Source: PNNG01 sp046291695
GTDB lineage: Bacteria; Bacteroidota; Bacteroidia; UBA7662
Length of the DNA stretch: 64,000 bases
Assembly: GCA_046291695.1 (NCBI GenBank)
Contig: JBKBSO010000005.1
Location: 62,001-126,000 of the forward strand
Reading direction: 5' to 3'
The position numbers and the translations under genes are program-made. Below are positions 43,791 through 52,820 of this stretch, in pieces; within the stretch, counting starts at the first letter, position 1; each line of letters begins with the position of its first letter. The notes below the pieces were generated by a model. It ran no database searches. It worked only from the letters and a program-made list of their open reading frames with translations, and was not told the origin of the DNA.

Positions 43791-44900
43791 ATGTGGTGGG
43801 CCCTATTTTCATGTGTGGCCATGATAAGCCTTTTTCGGTGCATGATAGCATGGGAGAATAGCTCGGGTGCACATCAGCTCAGGTTGCCAGCTAAGGATAG
43901 CGTAATTCAACCATGGCCAGCTTTAAGTATTTTGATTCCGCTCCGCAATGAAGCTGAACAGGTTTTGGAGCTCATCAATAATTTGAAAACCCTCGACTAT
44001 CCGAAGCTTGAGATATGGCTTTACGACGATCAATCTACTGATATCACGCGCAGTTTACTGGAGGAAGCAGTACGAAATCATGCTGGCTTTCACATGCTTG
44101 TGGGCCATGCTTTACCGAGTGGCTGGCTAGGTAAGAATTTTGCATGCAGTGAACTGGCGTTAAAGGCGAAAGGGGATTATTTGTTGTTTATGGATGCCGA
44201 TGTGCGCATTAGTTCTGATGCACTCTATGCCACGCTGCATACCATGCGAACGGAGCGGCTTTCCCTACTTTCGGTTTTCCCTAAACAAATTACACTTGGC
44301 GTTGCAGAGCGGTTAATGGTACCCCTCATTAATCATCTTTTGTTGAGTTGGCTTCCTCTTCACTTAATTCGAGCTTCCAAATTTCCGACCATAGCTGCTG
44401 CGAATGGCCAGTATATGTGTTTTCTTGCAGCTGATTATCGGCAGCATCTCTGGCATACGCAATTGAGGAACCAGCTCGTAGAGGATATGGCCATAGCACG
44501 GGCAATGAAGGCAGAGAAATTAGCCATGCTGTGCAAACTATCGCGTTCGGGCCTGGTAAATTGCCGTATGTACCGAAAGCCGGAAGCTGTGGTGCATGGC
44601 ATGGCTAAAAGTGTGGTGGCGGGTTTTGGCGGGCAACCACTATGGCTTGGGATGTATATGTTTGTAACGACCGGATTATGGTTATGCTTGTTTTGGTATA
44701 GCCCGCTATATGCGCTTATTTTGCTGCCATTCACTTTGCTATGCCGTATATTTGTCACACGCGCTTCCGGCGATAGCACATCTGATGGAGTTTTGCTGCT
44801 TTTTCTGCAACAATTCAGTTGGTGTATGCTTTTCTTCTATGCGCTTTATCAGCATCAGTTTAAAAAATTGAAGTGGAAAGATCGATTCGTGCTGTTATGA
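43791..44900 (+). CDS. family 2 glycosyltransferase in carotenoid operon (CruC/CrtQ-like)
   Basis: The 369-residue protein starts with a membrane helix and has the GT2 core: LSILIPLRNEAEQVLELI, WLYDDQSTD with the nucleotide-sugar Asp, and LLFMDADVRIS with the DxD-type motif. It also has GHALPSGWLGKNFACSELAL and C-terminal membrane helices. Similar enzymes add sugars to hydroxylated carotenoids (CruC, CrtQ). It overlaps the cruF ATG by four bases (ATGA). Glycosylation of a 1'-hydroxy carotenoid is the best reading. Confidence 0.87.
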   Translation: MWWALFSCVAMISLFRCMIAWENSSGAHQLRLPAKDSVIQPWPALSILIPLRNEAEQVLELINNLKTLDYPKLEIWLYDDQSTDITRSLLEEAVRNHAGFHMLVGHALPSGWLGKNFACSELALKAKGDYLLFMDADVRISSDALYATLHTMRTERLSLLSVFPKQITLGVAERLMVPLINHLLLSWLPLHLIRASKFPTIAAANGQYMCFLAADYRQHLWHTQLRNQLVEDMAIARAMKAEKLAMLCKLSRSGLVNCRMYRKPEAVVHGMAKSVVAGFGGQPLWLGMYMFVTTGLWLCLFWYSPLYALILLPFTLLCRIFVTRASGDSTSDGVLLLFLQQFSWCMLFFYALYQHQFKKLKWKDRFVLL

Positions 44901-45529
44901 TTTTCACCAGCCTCTGGGCCATGGTATATGGTTTTGGGGCTTTGGGATTGGCTTGGCCGTCGAGCCGACAGTTTTTTTTATTCTTTACTCCTTTCACCTT
45001 ATTGTTGGGGGCCATTCACCTACTCTGGTTCGAGGAAGTACGTCAGTTTAAGTTATGGATGGGTTTAATCATGGTATGGTTGGCTGGCTTTTTGGTGGAA
45101 TGGGCAGGGGTTGCCACGGGTTTGGTTTTCGGCGATTATGTTTATGGTACGGTACTCGGCCCCAAATTACTGGGTGTTCCTTTAATTATTGGCATTAATT
45201 GGACGATTCTGATTTATGCCGCTGCACAAATGGCTTATCGATTGGGTGTTTCGGCCTGGCTTCGCCCCTTTGTAGGTGCTACTGCCGTTGCCCTCAGTGA
45301 CGTGCTTATTGAACCCGTTGCCGTTTATTTTGAATTTTGGACATGGGAATTACCCCCTTACGACGCGATTTTTGTAGCGCCTTGGCAGAATTATTTGGCT
45401 TGGTGGTTGTTTTCATTCGCTGTATTGGCGGTATTTGAAGTTTTCAATATTAGAAGTAACAACCCCATGCTTTTACGTTACTGGCTGTTTCAACTGGGCT
45501 TTTTTTTGCTGCTTGGCATATTGAGCTGA
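44897..45529 (+). CDS. cruF: CruF-type carotenoid 1',2'-hydratase
   Basis: The 210-residue integral membrane protein starts at ATG 44897, overlapping the glycosyltransferase stop. About six hydrophobic helices surround family segments EWAGVATGLVFGDYVYG, LGPKLLGVPLIIGINW and VALSDVLIEPVAVYFEFWTW. These match CruF/DUF422 proteins that hydrate the terminal psi-end of carotenoids to form a 1'-OH. This OH is the acceptor for sugar in related pathways, which suits the neighbouring glycosyltransferase. It is the last gene of the block. Confidence 0.88.
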   Translation: MIFTSLWAMVYGFGALGLAWPSSRQFFLFFTPFTLLLGAIHLLWFEEVRQFKLWMGLIMVWLAGFLVEWAGVATGLVFGDYVYGTVLGPKLLGVPLIIGINWTILIYAAAQMAYRLGVSAWLRPFVGATAVALSDVLIEPVAVYFEFWTWELPPYDAIFVAPWQNYLAWWLFSFAVLAVFEVFNIRSNNPMLLRYWLFQLGFFLLLGILS

Positions 45530-45610
45530 TTGTCATTTTTCCGTCAAAGGGAATATGGCGAATATCTTAAGCAGGGTAGGCTACGTTAGCCTGTTATTAA
45601 CTCGTTTCCT

Positions 45611-46276
45611 ATGCCGGTGTTCCCTTCTAAAATCAAGTACGACCGTAGCCTCTTTTTGATGCTGGGTTTAAGTTTGAGCATGGCTTTTATGCTCATGGCC
45701 TTCCGTTACAATCGTGTACACCACTTCCAACATACGGAGGCTGTTGCCGATTTTGTGCCTAAGCCCATTGATCTTGATGAACAATTGTATAGCCAGCGAA
45801 AGCCACCAGCTGCAAAACAGCAGCTCAGTGTGGCGTCCTCTGACGCATTATTGTTTCAGGACAACCTTCCCGACATGGTAGTGGAATTGTTGGGCCCTGC
45901 CATTGCTTCAGTTGATGGTTTGCCTGATTTACCCCCTGATTTAACCGGAGAACCAGATTTACACGTGGCTGTTCGTGAAGTGTTTCCGAAATTCCCGGGT
46001 GGCGATGCCGCGCTGTTGGCATTCCTTAAAAAGCACTTGAGCTATACGTCATATGCCCTGGAATCGCGTGTGCAAGGCATAGTGGTGCTTCAATTTGTGG
46101 TTAGAGCGGATGGCAGTATTTCTGAGATTAAGGTGTTGAGATCATTAGGCTTTGGACTTGATGAAGAGGCCATTCGCGTGGTTCGAAAAATGCCTCGTTG
46201 GGAACCCGGTTATCAAGGTGGGAACCCCGTGGCTGTTGCTTATAACCTCCCTATCCGCTTTTCCTTAGGTCGCTAA
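45611..46276 (+). CDS. TonB-family energy transducer
   Basis: The 221-residue protein has an N-terminal membrane anchor (FLMLGLSLSMAFMLMAF), a Pro/Gln-rich periplasmic linker and a C-terminal TonB domain. The domain runs from VFPKFPGGDAALLAFLKKHLSY to VQGIVVLQFVVRADGSISEIKVLRSLG and EAIRVVRKMPRWEPG. TonB transfers proton-motive energy to outer-membrane receptors. No ExbB/ExbD are adjacent. Its end overlaps the tail of the convergent antiporter by 12 bases. Confidence 0.92.
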   Translation: MPVFPSKIKYDRSLFLMLGLSLSMAFMLMAFRYNRVHHFQHTEAVADFVPKPIDLDEQLYSQRKPPAAKQQLSVASSDALLFQDNLPDMVVELLGPAIASVDGLPDLPPDLTGEPDLHVAVREVFPKFPGGDAALLAFLKKHLSYTSYALESRVQGIVVLQFVVRADGSISEIKVLRSLGFGLDEEAIRVVRKMPRWEPGYQGGNPVAVAYNLPIRFSLGR

Positions 46277-47941
46277 GTCTTGTTTATTGGCCCATTGTTT
46301 CAAATAAGAATTGTAAAAGTTTTCAGCGGCCATTTGGTGAGGCAGCAGCACTTCATCAGCACCGCACTGGTTCAATGACTCATAGTCTTTATCAAGGAGT
46401 GCGGTTAGAAAAATTTTGCCTTCATAGCCCCTTGCCCTAAGGTTTTTGATGAGGTGACGTGAGTGTTCGGGATCTGGAATGGTGCTGATTACATAACGAG
46501 CTGCCTCGAGTGGTAAATGCTCTAGTAATTCTTGATCTTCCAAATCACCATATACAACGGATTTTCCTCGTCCTTGCCAATTTTTTACTACTTGTGGGTC
46601 GAAATCTACCCCCATATAATCTACTTCGTCGTGTTCATCCAATTTACGTGCAATACCTCCGCCAAGTCGACCAAGACCAAATATGATGACGTCATAGGGT
46701 TGTTTACCGCTCATGAGGATTCGGCTCTCACGGTAAGGGTCTTTGCGTTCAAATACGCTCAGGAAAGGTGCAATGCGGTCGTAAATGGCCTGGGAATACA
46801 AGATGAGGTAGGTCGATAGTCCAATGGTTATTAAACCAACCAAGGTAATCAGGCCTACGACCGACTCATTCAAATGCCCTACCTGTAATCCAAGTCCGGC
46901 GAAGATGAGTGAGAATTCAGAAATCTGGGCAACGGTAAGTCCTGCCAAAAAGCCGGTGCGTTTTCGATAGCCCATCCAACCCATAATGATCAATACGATT
47001 AAAGGGTTGCCGATAAGAACGAAAAGGGAGAACCAAATGGCAGGCACTACTTGTTCGCCAATAACGGTCAGGTTGAGGTTAGCGCCGAGGTTTACGAAGA
47101 AGAACAGAAGTAGAAAATCACGCAAGCTAATGAGCCTCCCGGCAATACTTTCGCGGAAGGGGGATGATGCCAGGCTAATACCAGCCAAAAAGGCGCCTAC
47201 TTCGGGGCTAAATCCAATAAGTTCGGCGAGTGCTGCCATGCCTACTGCCCAGGCGATGCCAAAAAGTGCAAGTAACTCTTGTGAGCGGGCGAGGAAAAAG
47301 CTGAGGGCTGGAATGATAAAGCGCATCATCAACAGAGTACCTCCAAGCAATATGCCCATTGACAATAAGGTTTGGCCTATGTCGTACAGCAGGGAGGTAT
47401 CTTGTCCATTGCTGATGGTGCTCAGGATGATCATTACCAGTATCACTACCAAATCCTGCACAATCAGAAAGCCAATGGCAATTTGACCATGTAAAGCATC
47501 TATTTCCTTTTTATCGGAAAGTAGTTTTACAATGATAATGGTACTTGAAAAGGTGAGGGCTACTGCAATATAAAAGCTATGTAAGGTTGAGAAACCCATT
47601 GCCAAGCCAATAAAATACCCAATGGCTGAAGTGAAAAAGACCTGACCTAGACCAGTGAGGAGTGCAACCTTTCCGGTGGTTTTGATGAGTCGCAAATCGA
47701 GTTTGAGACCTACGATGAACAGCAGAATGGCAATGCCGGTTTCGGCCAAAAGCTGTATGTTTTCTTGCGACTGAACCAAATTTAGCACAGATGGCCCAAC
47801 CAATACACCGAGCGCGATAAAGGTGACGATTAAGGGTTGCCGGAGCCATTGTCCGATACCTCCCAAAAGGGCTGCCAACAATAAAATGATGGCCAGTTCA
47901 TAGAAGGGATGTTCGGCTAGTTCTTGTAGTATCTCGGTCAT
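46265..47941 (-). CDS. CPA2-family cation:proton antiporter with TrkA-N domain
   Basis: The 558-residue protein has about 12 helices of the CPA2 (KefB/GerN) fold with LLFIVGLKLDLRLIK and TFSSTIIIVKLLSDKKE. A soluble C-terminal TrkA-N Rossmann domain (VIIFGLGRLGGGIARKLDE, about 425-540) binds nucleotide. The ion is not certain; K+ or Na+ for H+ exchange is typical. It lies 30 bp after the CPA1 antiporter on the same strand, so the two are probably one operon. Confidence 0.9.
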   Translation of the reverse strand: MTEILQELAEHPFYELAIILLLAALLGGIGQWLRQPLIVTFIALGVLVGPSVLNLVQSQENIQLLAETGIAILLFIVGLKLDLRLIKTTGKVALLTGLGQVFFTSAIGYFIGLAMGFSTLHSFYIAVALTFSSTIIIVKLLSDKKEIDALHGQIAIGFLIVQDLVVILVMIILSTISNGQDTSLLYDIGQTLLSMGILLGGTLLMMRFIIPALSFFLARSQELLALFGIAWAVGMAALAELIGFSPEVGAFLAGISLASSPFRESIAGRLISLRDFLLLFFFVNLGANLNLTVIGEQVVPAIWFSLFVLIGNPLIVLIIMGWMGYRKRTGFLAGLTVAQISEFSLIFAGLGLQVGHLNESVVGLITLVGLITIGLSTYLILYSQAIYDRIAPFLSVFERKDPYRESRILMSGKQPYDVIIFGLGRLGGGIARKLDEHDEVDYMGVDFDPQVVKNWQGRGKSVVYGDLEDQELLEHLPLEAARYVISTIPDPEHSRHLIKNLRARGYEGKIFLTALLDKDYESLNQCGADEVLLPHQMAAENFYNSYLKQWANKQDLAT

Positions 47942-47971
47942 TGCAGCAAATATTTAGGATCAATAACGTAG

Positions 47972-49444
47972 TTATTCCCGGAAATTAAGACCTAAGGTTT
48001 GGAAAACCTCGGCCATGCTATCCAGTTTTTCTGAAACCAACAACAGCTTGTCGCCTGATTGCAAAATTGTGCTTCCATTTGGGGTTACATATTTTCCTTT
48101 GCGCTCGATAATGGCAATTAGCGTATTTTTTGGAATATGAAGGTTAACTATAGGTTGGCCATGAGCGGGACTATTTTGCGGAATTACCACTTCGCGAAGT
48201 TCTGATTTTAGACTATCGCTCAGTAACATATCGATGTTGTTTTTCCGCTTGACCTTTTCGGGCAAGGCCACATGCAGCCAACCAGCTACCTTGGCTAGGG
48301 TTGTGCCTTGCAACAATACCGAACTAACCGAAATCAAAAATACCATATTAAAAATGGTGTTTGCCTTGTCGATACCTGCCAGCAATGGGTAGGTAGCAAA
48401 AACGATAGGGACTGCACCTCTTAAGCCTACCCAGCTAATAAACCAGCGGGAGCGGTTTTTCATGCGGAATAAGGATAAGGAAAGAAAAACGCTGAGTGGT
48501 CGGGCAATGAAAATCAGAAATAAGGCAATAAGAAAACCAGCGCCTGCTACGGGTAAAATGCCGGAGGGATACACCAGTAATCCCAGGGTGAGGAAGAGGA
48601 TGATTTCCATCAACCAGGCATAACCGTCGAAAGCCTTCAATATGGCTCTTTTGTGCAACACTTCTTGATTCCCTAAAATCACCGCACTCAAATACACGGC
48701 CAAAAAGCCATTACCACCCACAACATCGGTTGCTGAAAAACTAAAAAACATGAGTGCAATCACCAATACGGGATAGAGGCCTTCAAAATCGGGGCGTAAT
48801 TTGTTTACAATATAAGTATGCAAATAGCCAAATCCTATGCCCATGACTGCGCCTAAGCTTATTTGCTGGATAAATAAGGGGGCGATTGACCAAAGGTTGG
48901 TCTCGGGTTGAGCCACTAAGCCGGTGAAGGCAATGGTGAGGAAATAGGCCATTGGGTCGTTACTTCCGCTTTCCAACTCGAGTGTTGGTCGTAAATTATG
49001 TTTAAGTGCGAGGTTTTTTGAGCGAAGGATGCTAAATACAGCCGCGGCATCGGTCGACGATACAATGGCACCAAGTAAAAGACCTTCGTACAAACTAAAA
49101 TCTGTGAGCCAGTGAACAAAAAGACCAACTGACACAGCAGTAAATAATACACCTAAGGTAGAAAGGGTAATACCTTGCTTTAAAACAGGTTTGATACTCC
49201 GCCAGTCGGTATCCATTCCTCCGGCAAAGAGGATAAAGTTAAGCGCTACAATGCCGATGAATTGCGCTAATCGTGCATCATCAAATTGAATTTTACCCAA
49301 ACCTTCAGAACCTGCCAACATGCCGATTACTAAAAACAACAGCAAGGTAGGCACCCCAAAACGATAGGAGGTTTTACCCGCCACCACACTTACAAACAAA
49401 AGTATAGAGCCAATGAGCAGGATATTTTCGGTGCTGAGGGTCAT
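47972..49444 (-). CDS. potassium/proton antiporter (CPA1, NhaP2/CvrA-like) with TrkA-C domain
   Basis: The 490-residue protein starts MTLSTENILLIGSILLF and has a CPA1 fold. It shows AGGMDTDWRSIKP, GAIVSSTDAAAVFSILRS and LELESGSNDPMAYFLT, with the conserved Asp pair in SNDP. A C-terminal TrkA-C-like domain (HIPKNTLIAIIERKGKYVTPNGST) follows at about 400-490. NhaP2-type proteins exchange K+ and other cations for H+. A degraded copy of its 5' end lies 1.2 kb upstream. Confidence 0.92.
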   Translation of the reverse strand: MTLSTENILLIGSILLFVSVVAGKTSYRFGVPTLLLFLVIGMLAGSEGLGKIQFDDARLAQFIGIVALNFILFAGGMDTDWRSIKPVLKQGITLSTLGVLFTAVSVGLFVHWLTDFSLYEGLLLGAIVSSTDAAAVFSILRSKNLALKHNLRPTLELESGSNDPMAYFLTIAFTGLVAQPETNLWSIAPLFIQQISLGAVMGIGFGYLHTYIVNKLRPDFEGLYPVLVIALMFFSFSATDVVGGNGFLAVYLSAVILGNQEVLHKRAILKAFDGYAWLMEIILFLTLGLLVYPSGILPVAGAGFLIALFLIFIARPLSVFLSLSLFRMKNRSRWFISWVGLRGAVPIVFATYPLLAGIDKANTIFNMVFLISVSSVLLQGTTLAKVAGWLHVALPEKVKRKNNIDMLLSDSLKSELREVVIPQNSPAHGQPIVNLHIPKNTLIAIIERKGKYVTPNGSTILQSGDKLLLVSEKLDSMAEVFQTLGLNFRE

Positions 49445-49467
49445 GCTTCAAAGATAAGACTGCGGCA
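49314..49467. repeat. direct repeat, intact copy (5' end of CPA1 antiporter gene)
   Basis: This stretch covers the first 44 codons of the antiporter gene and about 20 bases upstream. It is repeated in the same direction, with base changes and small gaps, at 50487-50634. Confidence 0.85.
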
Positions 49468-49749
49468 CGGTTTAACCACGCAAACTTCCAACTGCTTTTA
49501 TAGGCACTTTGTTGTAGTGTTGGGTGGCTGCCATAGTCAAGCTTGTGAGCTGGGGGTTTTTCATTAGGTTGTTCCTAAATTCTAGAGCATACTTACATTA
49601 GGACAGGGCCAAAAACTGCGCTTTTTCAATGGAATGGTGATGATATTAGGTGCTTTTGGCGACCACTTATATCTTGTGCTAGCTTTGCTGAAACCTTGCA
49701 GTAGTTTCACAGGCTGTTATTCACAAGCTTAAGGCCGAAAAATATAGAA
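49445..49749. other. non-coding gap upstream of the CPA1 antiporter
   Basis: 305 bases with no gene or clear promoter. A short 6-bp hairpin (tgaaac / gtttca) near 49690 is the only visible structure. The first 23 bases are part of the direct repeat. Confidence 0.55.
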
Positions 49750-50346
49750 ATGACTGAAGAATCGATTTTCAACTTATTCGATAAAAAAAAGTATTCAGAA
49801 ATTATAAGCCTAGCCGCTTCCTTGTCAGATGCGGATAAGTCGAGTCTATCGGATTATGCCTGTTTTTTAGTGTTTTTTACATATAACCAATCAAATGAGC
49901 ACCAAAAAGCAGCACAATGGGCAGGAATGCTGGTTACGAGAAGAGAATTGAGTTTAAACAAGGATGTTTTTTTCAATTTTCTCTCGTTAAGTGCGGTTTC
50001 GTTTTTTGAAAACGGGAGTTTAGTACGAGCCGTTCAAATGTTGGAACTTAGTTTGAAATTGAGAACCGACAAACAGAACCAGCGGTTTTTGACGATACTG
50101 CAGGACAAATTTTTTAGAAAAACAGCAGAAAAGATCCATTGGATTGGAGCGGTGTTCATCTTGTTTAAAATTGCCATGGATTTTATGGCATACAATTCGC
50201 TCTTAATGCTACTAGCTACTTCTTTTTTTCTGCTTCATGTGATGGCATATGTCGCTATTCCTGCCTTGTTGAGCAGGATTTATTGGTCGATTTTGGGGCT
50301 TTATTTGAGAACAAATCAGCATGTTGTGAAGAAAGAAGCTGTTTGA
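49750..50346 (+). CDS. TPR-like protein with C-terminal membrane helices, unknown function
   Basis: The 198-residue protein has an N-terminal helical-repeat part (NLFDKKKYSEIISLAASL; RAVQMLELSLKLRTDKQNQRF). Two hydrophobic helices follow (WIGAVFILFKIAMDFMAY; LLATSFFLLHVMAYVAI). I recognise no family. It is on the opposite strand to its neighbours and lies between the two direct repeats. The AT-rich, Lys/Phe-rich composition differs somewhat from neighbours. It may have arrived with the duplication. Confidence 0.65.
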   Translation: MTEESIFNLFDKKKYSEIISLAASLSDADKSSLSDYACFLVFFTYNQSNEHQKAAQWAGMLVTRRELSLNKDVFFNFLSLSAVSFFENGSLVRAVQMLELSLKLRTDKQNQRFLTILQDKFFRKTAEKIHWIGAVFILFKIAMDFMAYNSLLMLLATSFFLLHVMAYVAIPALLSRIYWSILGLYLRTNQHVVKKEAV

Positions 50347-50650
50347 TCTGAGCTCCATGCTTGACGAACTCCAATTGTTAAATTACGCTCTACACAGAAC
50401 TTTGTGCTTACTCACCTAACCGGGCCGAGCCCATGGAAAACCCAAACGTATCTACCACATGAAGTTCAAATACCCTTGCACAGACGCCAACATGCCGATT
50501 ACTAAAAACAACAGTAAGCTAGGCAGCCCAAAACAAAAGGAGGTTTTACCCGCACCGCACTTACAAACAAAAGTATAGAGCCAATGAGCAGGATAATTTC
50601 GGCATTGAGGGTGATGCTTTAAATATACGGCAGTTAGGGTAGGTTTTTTA
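50347..50650. other. intergenic gap holding a degraded antiporter gene start
   Basis: The left half (50347-50486) shows nothing recognisable. The right half is the degenerate direct repeat described separately. No promoter is apparent. Confidence 0.65.
50487..50634 (-). pseudogene. decayed duplicate of the CPA1 antiporter 5' end
   Basis: Aligned by eye, the bases from gccaacatgccg to the ggcag near 50634 follow 49314-49467 closely, with scattered substitutions and short deletions. Long shared runs include acttacaaacaaaagtatag and gagccaatgagcagga. The antiporter start codon, read on the minus strand, has become ATC, and gaps break the frame. It cannot encode an antiporter fragment and is a remnant of a duplication. 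Confidence 0.85.
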
Positions 50651-51415
50651 TTAAGTTAACATGCGTTTCGGGTTCGGTAGTCTTACAGCTTTTGTTGGTC
50701 TGAGCTTTTCAGTACCGAAGGCCTTATCCCAAAACAGAAAATAGAGTGAATAATTTCCTTTAAAATATTGATGGTGCTGATTGTGGTGGGTCGAAGAATT
50801 AATCCAGCGTCCCCATTTTGAGGCACGAACCTTGGTCGGTAAAATCTCGAATCCCAAATGTCCATAAACATTGTAGGCAATCATAAACAAAAAGAAAATT
50901 ACCAAGTGGCTAATGTGCAAGGGCAGACTGAATAGGAAGATAGGCACTATCGTTACTTCTACCATGGCTTCGAGCGGATGGAAGGCATACGCAGCCCAGG
51001 GACTAGGGTTGGTAGAACGATGATGCACCCGGTGGAACCACTTAAACAAGCGAGGGTGATGCATCAAGCGGTGGCTGAAATAAAACCAGCTATCATGTAG
51101 AAATAGCATGATTGGAAAGGCCATAAAATACCACCACCAACCTTTATCGGAAATGGCATAATAACGCTTTGTGTGGGGTGTAATTTCAGGATGTTTGAGT
51201 AATAGGCCTGTCACCAGTGCAAATATCAATATGGTTAGGAGTGAAAAACCAACTTCGCGACGGTAATCTCTGGCTTGGGGATAGGTGTTTTGGATTTTTT
51301 GGGCTGTAAAACGCTGCTTCTTCCACACGTAAAAGAATAAAAAAGCCAATCCTGCAAGCAAGATATACCTACCGCCAATATGTATCATCAGTTTGGCAAC
51401 AAAGGAATAGTCCAT
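50651..51415 (-). CDS. sterol desaturase / fatty acid hydroxylase superfamily protein
   Basis: The 254-residue membrane protein has the three His clusters of the di-iron hydroxylase family: HDSWFYFSHRLMHH, FHRVHHRS and NSSTHHNQHHQYF. Four to five helices surround them. This superfamily includes sterol and fatty acid hydroxylases and carotenoid hydroxylases. It lies 5 kb from the carotenoid operon on the other strand. A carotenoid role is possible but unsupported, and substrate is unknown. Confidence 0.88.
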   Translation of the reverse strand: MDYSFVAKLMIHIGGRYILLAGLAFLFFYVWKKQRFTAQKIQNTYPQARDYRREVGFSLLTILIFALVTGLLLKHPEITPHTKRYYAISDKGWWWYFMAFPIMLFLHDSWFYFSHRLMHHPRLFKWFHRVHHRSTNPSPWAAYAFHPLEAMVEVTIVPIFLFSLPLHISHLVIFFLFMIAYNVYGHLGFEILPTKVRASKWGRWINSSTHHNQHHQYFKGNYSLYFLFWDKAFGTEKLRPTKAVRLPNPKRMLT

Positions 51416-51438
51416 CTTCTAGCACTGGTTTAAAGAAA

Positions 51439-51837
51439 CTAATTCATCGGCACCCTATCGCTACCATCAAAATAGGGCGCCTGAATGCTGATCACCCGCA
51501 AGGGCTCCTCGGAGGTGGTGCGAACGCTGTGTGGACTACGCTTGGGAATAAAAATGAGGTCGCCTTTGCCGATTACAAAAACCGAATCGCCCAATTGCAT
51601 AACGCCGCTTCCACTCAGTACAAGCACGTGTTCGCTGTGTTCGCGATGGAAATGCGCTGGTACTTGATGCTTCACCTCAATGTAAAAGCTGCTTACCAAC
51701 GAATCGCTGAACAAGCTTCGGTTGTATACATTCAAAAAATCACCCTCGGCTTTTAAGGCCTGAGCCGGCACCAACTGCGCTTGGAGTGATGCCACACTCC
51801 CCAACCACCAGCCTAAAATTAGCAGCGTCAACCGCAT
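51439..51837 (-). CDS. exported cupin-domain protein
   Basis: The 132-residue protein has a signal peptide (MRLTLLILGWWLGSVASLQAQ) and a single cupin barrel. Its motif 1 is HFHREHSEHVLVLSGSG and motif 2 is GDLIFIPKRSPHSVR. Together they supply the His and Glu metal ligands. A role as an enzyme or binding protein in the periplasm cannot be decided. It starts one base after the enoyl-CoA hydratase stop, so it is co-transcribed with that gene. Confidence 0.85.
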   Translation of the reverse strand: MRLTLLILGWWLGSVASLQAQLVPAQALKAEGDFLNVYNRSLFSDSLVSSFYIEVKHQVPAHFHREHSEHVLVLSGSGVMQLGDSVFVIGKGDLIFIPKRSPHSVRTTSEEPLRVISIQAPYFDGSDRVPMN

Positions 51838-51838
51838 C

Positions 51839-52618
51839 TTATCGCCCTTTAAAATCAGCCGCGCGCTTCTCTACAAAAGCCGCCATACCTTCTTTTTGGT
51901 CTTTGGTGGCGAACAGCATGTAGAAGTTCTTGCGCTCAAACTCCAATCCTTCGCTCAACGAACTGTCATAAGCTTTGAGTACGGCTTCCTTGGCCAATTT
52001 AACCGCAATGGGAGAGAGCTGGGCCACTTCTTGTGCTAATTTTAACGCTTCTTCGAGGTACAATTCTACGGGTACCACCTTGTTAACCAATCCAAGTTCG
52101 TAGGCGCGCTGGGCAGTGATGAATTTGCCGGTTAGTACCATTTCCATGGCATTTACTTTGCCCACATTGCGGGTGAGGCGTTGGGTGCCGCCGGCTCCGG
52201 GCATCACGCCAATTTTGATTTCGGGCTGGCCAAACATCGCGGTTTCAGAGGCAATCACCATATCGCAATGCATCACCAACTCATTGCCTCCACCCAGGGC
52301 AAAGCCCGAAACAGCGGCTATAATGGGCTTTTTGATTTTTTTGATGGTGTCCCAAGTGCTAAACTGGTCGATGAGCAGCATATCGATGGCGTTTTTACCG
52401 GCCATCTGCTTGATGTCGGCACCAGCTGCAAAAGCCCGCTCATTACCGGTGAGGATAATGGCCCGTACTTCCGGGTCCGCATCCAGGCTTTTGAGGGCAT
52501 CACGTACTTCGCCCATGAGTTCAAGGTTGAGGGCGTTTAGCTCTTTTGGTCGGTTGAGTTGAATTAAAGCAATGTGCTGCGCATAGGCTGCTTCCACGCG
52601 TATATATTGGTAGCTCAT
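51839..52618 (-). CDS. enoyl-CoA hydratase
   Basis: The 259-residue crotonase family protein has the CoA oxyanion segment ERAFAAGADIKQM. Both catalytic glutamates are present, in LGGGNELVMHCD and MFGQPEIKIGVMPGAGGTQRL, as expected of a true short-chain hydratase. It hydrates trans-2-enoyl-CoA in fatty acid or amino acid breakdown. The operon partner is the exported cupin gene immediately downstream. Confidence 0.93.
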   Translation of the reverse strand: MSYQYIRVEAAYAQHIALIQLNRPKELNALNLELMGEVRDALKSLDADPEVRAIILTGNERAFAAGADIKQMAGKNAIDMLLIDQFSTWDTIKKIKKPIIAAVSGFALGGGNELVMHCDMVIASETAMFGQPEIKIGVMPGAGGTQRLTRNVGKVNAMEMVLTGKFITAQRAYELGLVNKVVPVELYLEEALKLAQEVAQLSPIAVKLAKEAVLKAYDSSLSEGLEFERKNFYMLFATKDQKEGMAAFVEKRAADFKGR

Positions 52619-52820
52619 GGGTGTAAAAATAAGTATTAATTGGCGTTGATTGATTTGTTCTTAAATCGGGAGCTTCGGACTTGATTCATGGCTTGGGGTT
52701 GGATTAAAGGTAATTGGCTAGCGAGGGGAAAATCAATAGGGCAAACGGAACGTTGTTTTGGGGCAGCTGAATTACACTTTTTGACCGATTTACAATAAAT
52801 TGCAGCCTTAAAGTTGAAGC

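Noticed and set aside
50651..51415. Sterol-desaturase-family gene as the missing carotenoid hydroxylase of the block
   Set aside because: It is 5 kb away on the other strand beyond unrelated antiporters, and the His-box pattern is common to many hydroxylases; not enough to assign it to the pathway.
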